This document shows, piece after piece, positions 24,711 to 34,492 of a stretch of 36,031 bases of DNA. The notes under the pieces are model-generated. The model saw only the letters and a list, made by a program, of their open reading frames with translations. It searched no databases and was not told the DNA's origin. The stretch comes from Didymodactylos carnosus (taxonomy: Eukaryota > Rotifera > Eurotatoria > Philodinida > Philodinidae), in the NCBI GenBank assembly GCA_905250885.1, contig CAJNOQ010001097.1, positions 1-36,031 of the forward strand, in the 5' to 3' direction. Position 1 is the stretch's first letter, and the number at the start of each line of letters is the position of its first letter. Both the position numbers and the translations under genes were made by a program.

Positions 24711-24950
24711 AGAGGTGGGCGAGTAAACACTTTTTCCAGTATGAGTATGAGTATTTAGTGGCGGATACGAGTATAAGTATGAAACAGTTTTACTTGAAAC
24801 AAAATTATTATCGGAAAACTTTTCGTGTGATGATAGTATATCAATCAGTCTCTTATGAATTCCTTTTTTTTAAGTTAAATAAGTTTTCATCCGAGTATTC
24901 GAGTACACATTAATAAAAAAGTCGCGAGTACGAGTATCTAAAAATTTTAA
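24711..24950. repeat. Degenerate GAGTA-rich repeat, probable hAT-like MITE remnant
   Basis: It starts with CAGAGGTGGGCGAGTA, a form common at hAT-type ends. Many GAGTATGAGTA and ACGAGTA words follow, and a second cluster (CGAGTATTCGAGTACAC, CGCGAGTACGAGTATC) lies at about 24893-24941. No clean opposite terminus or target duplication was found. Confidence 0.4.
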
Positions 24951-25781
24951 AAAGATTCATGCTACAAGTGAGATTTTTATAAAAAAAGAAAACGAATACG
25001 GTGACCAAGAGGACGAATTACTTCACAGCCTAGAGAATACACGTAAAATTCGCTAAAAACTATGTGATAAATATGTACAATTTAAATATTACAGTGTAAA
25101 TCCTTGTTATTTAATATTTCCAGATTACATCCTTGTTATTAAAACTTTTGTATTTTGTTTTTGCTTTTTTTATTGTTCATTTATTATTTTTGATACTGTT
25201 GTTATGGGTAATTTAACATAATTTAATATATAAAACATGAAATATAACTGAACTATAGCGTTTTGCTGTAAAATTCGAACAAGAACCTTCGCCATACGGT
25301 GTAATAGATGCACATCACCAATTTGATAGCAGCACACCATCACGTTATCCAATCAGAAAAAACACTGATTATATTACCAGACATAAAGCTGAACATGCTA
25401 AAGATAGAAAACCTTTAAAATATAGTAAAAAATCTAGTTTCCTTGAAAAACCCGTCTTAATTTTCAAAATACTACTTTTTCACGTTCGATGTTGACGTCT
25501 AATTCTACATTCACATCGTTAGTAGTCTAACTTATGAATCTTATGTTTGATAGTCAATTATAGAATTTCAGCAGCTCTGATATGCTCTCAATTAAAAAAG
25601 TGCTCAGAAACTGAATAAAAAAGCGAACCTTTTAATTTTTTTGGGTTTATACAGTTCAGCATCACTAAAAGGTGTCTCACACATGTTAAAGTAAGACACT
25701 TTTAAGATAAAATAAATAAAAAAAACATGTCATAATTTACAATATTTATACTCTAGAAATAACACAAAAGACGGTCCGCGT
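24951..25781. other. Non-coding AT-rich stretch
   Basis: About 0.8 kb with no gene or RNA recognised. An open frame at 25170-25352 (minus) has no support. Confidence 0.4.
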
Positions 25782-26132
25782 TAGAGATGTGTGTGCAGAG
25801 GTACCATTTTCGTACCCGTGCCCGACCCCAAATTGTTTTTTCCACCTGTACCTGACTCGACAACTTTGTACTCGTACTCGACTTATGCCTAAACATTTTC
25901 TCCTTTTTGTTTTCCAGCTAAAAACTTTTGTTTTTCGACTGAAGATGTCAAATTATCATTACGTTCTCAAGTAATTCTTTTTTAAACTTTCATGTCGCTT
26001 AGCTAAATTCCTGTATTTTTTCACTAAAATTTTCACCAGAACCTTTCGGTTTTCGAAAAAAAAATAGAACCCGTACCCGTGACTGCTCTAACCGTAGTCA
26101 ACCTCCGAGTCGGATCGGGCTGCACGTCTCTA
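25782..26132. mobile_element. hAT-type non-autonomous element (351 bases), copy 1
   Basis: The left end TAGAGATGTGTGTGCAG and right end CTGCACGTCTCTA are imperfect inverted repeats. The element is flanked by 8-base repeats, GTCCGCGT (25774-25781) and GTCCACGT (26133-26140), matching at 7 of 8 positions as expected for a hAT target duplication. The interior has CCCGTACCCG-type words and no transposase frame. Its right end (GAGTCGG.TCGGG.TGCA.GTCTCTA) closely resembles that of the element at 32266-32937, so the two are one family. Confidence 0.8.
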
Positions 26133-26306
26133 GTCCACGTTTTACTGTTTGATTCTTTTATTAAGTTTTTGTCTGATTACTGAAAATGGAAATTGATACT
26201 TGTAACTATGTTGAGAAACATATTGAGAAAACTAATTTTATGAGTGAAATTACGAGTAAATTTATTAAATAAGAATATTTTTAGTTTATAATTAATTTTC
26301 TCTTTT

Positions 26307-27416
26307 ATGATACTATCGACGGGCTTAAGCAGTGATGTGACAATTGGAGTCATTTGTCCTGTGTGCCACAATACCTATCGAAACCTTATAGTCTTGTCTG
26401 TATGCATGTTCTTTGTGAAATTTGTTTAATACAAATACAAACAAGAGATCAAAAGAAACTACGCTACATTTGTCCATTACGCAATATCTTATCGTTTCTA
26501 TCGCAAGTACAACCAAATCGCCTTGTTCAAGATTTACTCGAACGTTCTAAAAATAAACGATCGACGTGTGTTATATTTAAACATCCTATTATTTGTACAA
26601 AAGATTTTACACAAACGTTATATACATCACCAACTAAATTTTTCGATGAAAACAGCAACGGCGATCGTTCACAATGTAGTATTGGAAAATTACCAAATGT
26701 TTGTGGAGTATGTTAAAAAAAAATTGGTTTATTCGGTCGTGATAACGACAATTTTATAAAAAAACTAGATAGAGGTGAAAGTAAGAATCTGTATGCATTG
26801 TATATGATTTATTTTTAAAATTTAGGTGGTGAATATCTACAAAAGTATAACAATGAATTATCTCGTTTGTATTCATGGTATAAACATGTACAGTGTAACG
26901 GATTAAATGATCGTGTAAAACAAATGTATAGTAAATTTGAAAAAGTTCGGAATGATATACAATAGTCTATTCATAGCTATATGTATACGATAGCAGAGAT
27001 AATGCAATGTGTAACAGCCATAATAGCACAATATAAAAAAATGAGAAATTTTATATCAAAACAATATTTAGGTTAAAAGAATAAACATTAACGTTTTAAC
27101 CATCGAATCTTTTTAGCCAATATACCTCATATGTAAATGAAGACACAATCAAACTATTAAACACGTTTCGTTATACATCACCGAGCAATATCGACAAGAT
27201 TTCTGCATGCAAGTTCAGTTGTTGAGAGAGCATGAACAGACAATACGGAAAACCGTTGATTTATATATGAATTTAAATCTCACCAAAAATATATTTCAAC
27301 TAAAATGGAATCAATACAGAATAGCAGATAATCTACTGTTTCAAACACAAATGAATGAATTAAAAACATCAACACAAATAACAACAATGTTGATGAGCTA
27401 TAGTAATACAGTTTAA
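26307..27416 (+). pseudogene. Decayed RING-finger (TRIM-like) gene
   Basis: A frame from ATG 26307 encodes the first RING pair CPVC about 17 residues in. The rest of the RING (CMHVLCEIC and then CPL) is in another frame, so a one-base shift lies near 26380-26395. The last RING Cys is replaced by Arg (CPLR). Downstream come short frames with Cys pairs (CGVC at about 26700), a helical segment at 26824-26965 ending in a stop, and another helical segment at 27207-27416. Possible intron remnants lie at about 26785-26823 and 27070-27117. The order RING, Cys-rich box, coiled coil matches TRIM-type ubiquitin ligases. With a frame break, a lost zinc ligand and internal stops it is most likely non-functional. 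A heavily spliced unusual gene remains possible. Confidence 0.55.
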
Positions 27417-28718
27417 TGTGTAGTCAAATATGTACCGATAACGATAAACATTATGCTACTCTACAAAGATTTTGATTAGGAGGAAGAAGAAAGTTGTCTG
27501 CTTTTTTCAAAAAGTTAGAAAAAAAATCTCAGAGATACGAATTCAGATAGGTATTGATTTCTTTTACTGAATAGCCATTATAAATACGCATTGGTTTTGT
27601 TGAATAACTTACAATTGATTATTACATTTGAGTATTAAATTAAATCTAAGGTAAGAATTTCTTGCTCAATTCACTGTAGAAAACGTTCAAGCAATTGCAA
27701 ATCATTACAGTTCTCTTCATTTTGATTAACGTAAGATTTTTTTCTCAAAGTGAATAATTCATTCTAAGTAACTGTACAATAGCGCTTCATTTCTATGTAG
27801 CTGAAAGTCAAGACACACGTTCAGATCAACTGAAAATGAGAATATTGACAAAAGATATGAACGGTCACAAAAACAACGGAGCAATCACTTTTAATGGGAA
27901 TGAATCTTATGTCGAAACGGTTTTCGTTTTATCGATTCTACGTATATTTCTATTGGAAGCAAACAAATGTGAGCTTTCATTTAGCGAAAAAGTAACCAAT
28001 GTAGATACTATCTAAATTGTTTCAGTTTATTTTTTTTTTAAATCCAAGACAAGTGAAATTACTATATGTTGGCGAATAGTAAAAATCTAGTTTTATCTGA
28101 GAATTTGTAGAAATTCTAAAGCAGAATAAAGAAAAGAACCAGTGTTGACATGAACATGCACTAAGCACTTGCCTATGCCAACATTAAAAAAGTTAGTTTC
28201 TCAAAAAAGGTTTTAGTTATAAAATTTCCTGTTTTCTGTTAGAGTTATGTCGAAAACTCTGTCCCCTTATAATTTTATAAATAAATGATCACTTGGAAAA
28301 ATCAAAAGAATACGTATTTCTAACACTATTGGAGGCTGTAAGAAGCGTATCTGAAAGATGAATGCGAGAAATTAAAGCAAATAAAGATGCTTTGTTTCAT
28401 GATAAAGCGATCAACGATTCAATCAGAAAATAGTGGCTACACAACTGTAAAATGTCTGTTCTAAACAGATAAAAAAAGATTTTTTAAACAAAGACTGCTA
28501 AGTTTATCTCGAAAAACTACCAGCCATTCACTTTCAAAAACATCATGAATACACATTAATAGAAGATAACTTTTTAAATAATTTAATTCTTGTAACAACA
28601 AAAAGAACAAGTTAACAGTTTAAAATACAATAATAAACTTAAATGAACAAAGTAGTATAGAGTAATTTCTTTAGAGTTCACCTTTAAGTCTTTGGCATCT
28701 GGCGCTTGCTTTTTATTT
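27417..28718. other. Non-coding stretch between the pseudogene and COPE
   Basis: About 1.3 kb of AT-rich DNA. No gene, RNA or repeat was recognised. The COPE 3' untranslated region is expected at its right end. Confidence 0.4.
28712..28717 (-). promoter_or_regulatory. Candidate poly(A) signal of COPE beside the stop codon
   Basis: On the minus strand the stop TAG is followed one base later by AATAAA. If used, the 3' untranslated region would be only tens of bases long. Confidence 0.4.
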
Positions 28719-30275
28719 CTAAGAAGCAACAGATGGTTGATATCCACGTGCAAGACGATCAAGTTCGGCTGTCTAAAATCAAAATTACACAAGATTTAAA
28801 TGCGTGCCTTGTAAGGCTTTCAAAATAAGACATTCAATAGAAATTCATAGTTTCTGGATCTGATGAAACTTCTAAAGTCACACATATGAAACGAAAAACT
28901 TTTACTTTTTGTGTCAAATCTTTGATGTACGGATGATTAGCATAAGAATCTTTCATTTGTGATAAATAACGATTTGATACCTAAAGAAAAGAGATTGTGC
29001 AGCGTTTCATCATAAAAAAGATCTCAACTTCACACACTTCGACTGCTTTTCCAGTGTTTTGCGAAAGAACTATGAAATTGATCAATGTATCTGGATTGTT
29101 ACTATCCTAAACGAATAGTAATTTTGAATGTCGTTGTCTATACAGTAAAATCTATATTTTACTGGCATACCCGATCTAGTGCTTCTTGTAGAACACTTTG
29201 AGCTTCCTCTTTAAAAACAAAAAACATTAATAATACTATACAAACTATAATTAAGTCATATATAATACATACCGTATTTTCCCTGTCCAATATGGCACAC
29301 AGCTTGTCCATTCAATAACAAAGGAGTTGCGGTATGTTTATCAGATAATTCTTGATATATATAAAATGCTTCTTGCAGTTTTTCACCTCCCTGCAAATAA
29401 AGGAAGGAGAACAAAAACATTTTTTCCATGTTCAAGAAAAATCAATAACAAACTGTTGAAATATTAATCCATGCTGTTGCTAATTGTGTAATAACAGAAT
29501 CTTCATCTAACTCTGTCATACGTTTTAGTTCTTTTCTAAATGAAAATATATGGGAAAAAATTATAAATGATATTGGGAGAGAAATCTACCTAGCCAAATC
29601 TAAACGATCTAATTTTAATAATGCTTGAATAGCCAGTGCACAACTAGAACAAAATTTGATAGTCTAGACTTAGAAAAAAAAGGAGCCTTGAATCATTTAT
29701 ACCATTCTAATGAATCTGCGTTGTGAATAACTTTTAATGTGCTTTCGTAATTCTAAGAGAATACAAAAAAATGTCTGTTAAATCGACACTTTGTTTTCGT
29801 ACCTCTTGTAAATAATACATATAACCAGCCATCAATAAACAAAATGAATTTTTCACATTACCACCCATTTTGTTATCGAGTTCATGAAGAATACTCTCTC
29901 TAGAAATAGAACAGCTCAACTTAGTATCTTATAGCAATGGATCGATCACAACCTTTTCGATTCGTTCGACAGATATTCAGCTAGCAAACGTACGGCTAAT
30001 AATTCTTCTTGCGATACTTGTTTACTAATTTCATCTAAGACTACACCATATTTCTTTTGAGCTATGTACGATCGATACATAAGTAAATCTTTTTCGGTTT
30101 GTAAATGTTGTGGAACCTACAAAAGAAAATTTCAGGAAAACTTGTCTCTTTGCGGCAATAGATGGTCTAATACTTTAATTTTTTGTGCTTCATTTACACA
30201 TTGCTGATAATTACCAATATAAAAATTCGTACGAATTTCAAATAACTCGTCTGGATCACGATCTTGAGAAGCCAT
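28719..30275 (-). CDS. COPE: Coatomer subunit epsilon (COPE), eleven exons
   Basis: Exons 30275-30174, 30116-29953, 29899-29803, 29752-29703, 29643-29590, 29535-29454, 29390-29273, 29208-29171, 29106-29038, 28980-28906 and 28772-28719 join to 903 bases, 300 residues (human 308). All ten introns are GT-AG; nine are 50-64 bases and the last is 133. The protein opens with [20 protein letters not shown], the epsilon-COP signature. It continues with TPR-like helices including [41 protein letters not shown] and VLQEALDR, and ends in [19 protein letters not shown] plus a short tail. Epsilon-COP binds alpha-COP in the COPI coat that drives Golgi-to-ER and intra-Golgi vesicle traffic. Nothing is missing. 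Confidence 0.95.
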
Positions 30276-30400
30276 TCGCTGTTTGTTTAATCTCTTTCGT
30301 AAGGATCTTTCTTTTGTTTGTGAGCAGGAGAAAATTAAATCTGAAGTTTTTCAAGCAAATAAAACGCTAACTCTTGCACATATTTGAACACTGCAACTAA

Positions 30401-30490
30401 GACCCTAGTCGAGACGTAGAAATGCCATAAAAGTCCTGCGATATTAAAAAAAGTTCTTCGCCCCAATGAAATCCTGCCCCAAGAGACATT
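30401..30490. repeat. Second copy of the CCCTAGTCGAGAC element end
   Basis: GACCCTAGTCGAGAC (30401-30415) is identical to 573-587, the left end of the element at 575-1335. It is followed by weaker matches to that element's interior (AAAGTCCTGC, AAATCCTGCC). No matching right terminus was found downstream, so this looks like a truncated or decayed copy. It lies only about 125 bases upstream of the COPE start codon. Confidence 0.6.
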
Positions 30491-30788
30491 CATCATGCCT
30501 TAAAAATAATGCAACCGTCATGAAAATCAAGTGCATTATGATCTAACACTCTTTACGATAAAACTCGCTTCCAGATAACACAGTAGCCTAGCAAAAACCA
30601 TTCTTCGCAAATTTAAATGCTTTCTAGTGCTGGGAAATTGTGACAACTGTAAGACTACTAAATCGTTCACTTTTTGTGCTGCTAGCACCGAAATATAACA
30701 ACTTAAAGAATACGCACTTATATGTGGACCTAAAAAGGCACGTTTCTATTCGCCGTTTTCTAACGATAAAGTGTTCCCAAGTGATTGA

Positions 30789-31241
30789 TTTATATTTTGC
30801 TGATCGATAGGGTTCATTGATTTGGCAAAACCCTAAGAGGGATATTTTTACTATAACTGACTATTCAGAATATGTGGAGAACTGAAACTCACAGCAATGA
30901 TAGTCTTAGATAGAGTCCCTATGTTGTGTGAATTTCAAATCTTAGTCTTATGTTCGTTATAAGAAACCGAATTTTCATTTTTTTCATGGGATTTTGGCAC
31001 AAACTTATGATCTACAGATGAAAAACAAATTCAAGTCGTCTAATCAAACAGTAGTTCCGACACTGTCCGACTATTATTTCTATGAGTTTCAGTTCCCCAC
31101 CATGTTTGAATAGTCCATTATAGTGAAAATACCTAAAACTTAAAATTCATGAATCATCACTCAGGAAGGAAGCCGCATAGGCATGTACCCTCTTGGAATT
31201 TTTGCTAGATCAATGAGCCCTACCGATCAGCAAAATATAAG
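30789..31241. mobile_element. Fold-back element with long imperfect inverted arms
   Basis: The left arm (about 30791-30893, starting TATATTTTGCTGATCGATAG) reappears reversed at about 31081-31240. There TATATTTTGCTGATCGGTAG, TCATTGAT, AAGAGGG, ACTATTCA and GAACTGAAACTCA occur on the opposite strand in the same order. The right arm carries about 45-50 extra bases, near 31133-31183. A centre of about 190 bases separates the arms. No coding capacity was seen. Weaker similarity (GTTCCC) suggests the arms may extend some 20-30 bases further out. Boundaries and target duplication are not resolved. Confidence 0.7.
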
Positions 31242-32257
31242 CCGAATCGGGATGGATCAGCCGGGAACGTAGTAAGTTTCCATTAACTACTTCCGTAGCT
31301 AAAGAACGTCTAGGGTACCTGAGGGATTACTAAGATTTCTTCACAAAAACTTCCAAGTTTTCGACCAATTTCTGATCTGTTCTGAGTGAGAAACGATGAC
31401 TGACCATAGTAAGCGGTGCCTGAGAATCTCTGCAAGGTTTTAAGAAACTTTTGAATACAAAAACAGAGATAAAAGCTACGACGATAAAGGAAACCCTTCT
31501 GTTGATGTAAACTGCAGCGCGACTAAAGTCACCGGTGCAGCAAGTCGCAGATGAGTGTCATCTAGTAATAATTATATACATATGACATGAATAAAAATAT
31601 GACAGTCTGAGTCCGCGCGTCAGCATCAACGTATTCATCTAGTAACTAAGTGGCATTTTCCTACGCCAATTAAAAACTTCGAAATGACATCTATGAGAAA
31701 CCGAGAAATCATTTATGCATAGGAGCGCTGTGGTCTTTTTTCTTGCTATACTGTAATAATAGATAGTTCAATTTAAATTGGTAATTTTTTGTTTTGCTTG
31801 TATCTCTACTTCTTCTCTTTTGATTCTGTGGAACTCTTCATTTATAAAAGCGTATTTATTAGCCTTATTAAAAAATGTAACAGTGACAGTTAGTCGAATG
31901 AATGTACTTGGTCTCAAGTTGTTGCAGCAACTACTTCGCTATGTAATGATGCTGATATTCGCTGATATTTCCCCAAGGGGGGAAAAGCACTACAGGGCAA
32001 ATGTATCTATTCTGGAATGCCATTCTGCCATTTTGCCATTCCGTTTTTTTTAGAAGCCGAGCTTAGCTGTATGTAGATCAAGATTTAGACCAAAACCGAA
32101 AAAATTTCTATTATTCCAGAAAAACTGCCGATGCTTTTAAAAGGTACTTCGTTGTAATAAAACTAAGTGTTACAATCTTGGAGAAGTACTTGTAAAAGTT
32201 CATGGCAAGTAAGTGGTTTTGAAAATGTTTGCTCATTTTTACTATGCACTTAACGAG
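31242..32257. other. Non-coding stretch between two mobile elements
   Basis: No gene recognised. It holds an 11-base direct repeat, TCATCTAGTAA (31558-31568 and 31635-31645), and a triple 8-base tandem of TGCCATTC/T at 32018-32041. The open frame at 31778-32053 has no known motif. Confidence 0.4.
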
Positions 32258-32265
32258 CAGTCAAG

Positions 32266-32937
32266 TAGAGACCTGCACGGGTTAAGAAAACGTAACCCAA
32301 ACTAAAAACCCGATAATAATAACCGCATTTCACGTGAGTGACCTTTTGCTAATAGTCTGCTAATATTCCAGAGAATCTGAACGTTATATCTTTCTAAATT
32401 CTCAGTATCATCTTTAATAAAAGGGAAATGTTATCATTGAAAATTGTGCAATTTGGAAAAACATTGTTTTCCTTCAGGAAGTTCAATGGCAAGCGAATTT
32501 AGGAAAATATAGCGCTCAAATTTTCTGTAATATTAGCAGACTATTAGCGAAAGTACAAAAGATAATTTCACTTCTTAATTCTTTGTTCTGACTGGGTTAC
32601 AGAATTATTACTGTTACTACACACAGTGTTCCTTTAGAACAAAAAAAATTCATAGCTTTTGAAAGAACTGATATGGATCCTCCTTTGAGGGTTTTTATCT
32701 CCTCATTTTCCTCTATTAACTGGCATAATATCATTAAAAACGGAGTTGGACATCTGAAGACCTTACCTCGCTAGCGAATGCAGTTGTTCTGAAATTAGTG
32801 TTTCAACTGAAAATTCCAGTAGAGTTAACTTTTCAACGAGTAATACAAAATTGAAATTATTATCTATATTTCAAATTGCGCTGCACAATGTTCAACCCGA
32901 ACCCGATCCTAGAGTCGGGTCGGGTTGCAGGTCTCTA
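32266..32937. mobile_element. hAT-type non-autonomous element (672 bases), copy 2
   Basis: The left end TAGAGACCTGCA (32266-32277) and right end TGCAGGTCTCTA (32926-32937) are perfect 12-base inverted repeats. They are flanked by an identical 8-base target duplication, CAGTCAAG, at 32258-32265 and 32938-32945. Terminal TAGAG plus an 8-base duplication is diagnostic of hAT transposition. No transposase frame is present. The right end matches the element at 25782-26132. The perfect duplication suggests a fairly recent insertion. Confidence 0.92.
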
Positions 32938-32945
32938 CAGTCAAG

Positions 32946-34492
32946 TCAGTCCTCTGTCACGACGTCTGGCTCTATTGGGTAAGAAGTGTCTTATATTCGT
33001 TTTAGCAAGATTTGCATACTTTTATCTTGCAACGACACAGTGCATAAAGCAAAAATATAGCGCACACCTATTCCACATCATAGAGCATCCTTGTCTGACA
33101 TGATCCTTTCTTCTCGATGTTGGAGAGCCGATAGTTTATGTTTTCTGGCTTGAACGGACAAGAAGGCTGACATCTTTTCAGTAGTTCTTCTCGTTATAGA
33201 AAAATTATGCATTATGTCGTGTCTCGACAAAAATAAAATTTTTTATTTGTAATAGGCTGATAAACTCTGTGTGTATGGTGTTGACGTTTGCTATATGCTG
33301 TATAAACTATATTAAAATAAGACAATAACTGGTTGTTTAACCTTGAGAGAAAGATCTATTTGGTAACAAGGAATCTAACTGTTGACAAAATGGGCAATTT
33401 CACAAGGGGGAAAGGTGACTTTTTTCTTTCTTAGCATCGGATGGTGAGCATTGCAAGCTTCGGAAACCTCCTAGAGCCGCCTTTCCCCTCTTAGATTTTC
33501 ATCTGCATTAGTCGAATCTTTGATTTGTCAGAAACGTTGTTCAATGATAAAATTATTTCATGTATTCACTTATTTGTCCGTGAACGATTACGTCATATAT
33601 ATCAAATGTATACTTCTAATTTTTTTGTGTACGTGGTCGGCATTGTTTTTTCTGCTAAGGAAAAAAAATTTCTATATTCTCGTTAATAAAGTAGAGAAAC
33701 TTGAGTCAATTCTGATGAGTGCATAAAATCTTTGTGGTATTTTTGTTTTCGATTGCGATGAGTCCAGTTTCACCGACAAAACTAATACAAAAACAATAAT
33801 TGTACAAAGTCTAATGGAACTTTCATACAAGAAACAAGGTGATGCAGATGTAAAATCTTATTCTGTATTATTTTGTTACAATAGAAGCAAAAAGGGTGGA
33901 TGAAAGAAAAGCATTTTTATGTGTGGTTCAAGAATTTGTTCATACATCAAACGGTACTCGAACAACTTGCTGCGGAAATTAAACGAAAGAAAAAAAGTAA
34001 TCACTAATTATGGTCAGTTCAAATTTATGTGTGCTAATTGTGCAAGATACAACTACGTTTATCCTTATTATTGTATACTTTGTACAGCACAACTAGCAAG
34101 TAGCTTTTTAGACATGATTACTAATAGAAATTTTCAAAACTGTCATCAATTGAAATAATTTTCTGATTTAAGTAAATAACTGAATTATACAATATTTCCA
34201 CTTGAAATGTTATTGTTTTAACAAATATTATAGAGTCACCGATTGCATTCATAAATAGAAACATGACCTTATAAACTATTACTTTTTAAAAAACTAAAAG
34301 GTAAAAGCTAAAAAGAACATTTTGTAGAGCATACATTGATGTTTATAAATATTAATATTCTCTTTTCCGTCAACTTTCACATCAATAGAAAGGAGTAAAT
34401 CGAACAACTGTCTCACTTAGAATACAGCAAAAAACGACTTCTGAAAGTTTATGGAGATCATTTTTTGTATTTTTGGTTTGTTTTACACGCAG
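32946..34492. other. Mostly non-coding stretch; one small Cys-pair frame
   Basis: About 1.5 kb with no assigned gene. A 79-codon frame at 33919-34158 (+) has CANC and CILC pairs spaced like a small zinc ribbon (C-x2-C-x8-C-x2-C). It has no clear start context, splice partner or homologue I can name, so it is not called as a gene. Confidence 0.35.

Noticed and set aside
25789-25974. Open frame inside the hAT-type element
   Set aside because: Only 61 codons from repeat sequence, with no transposase motif.
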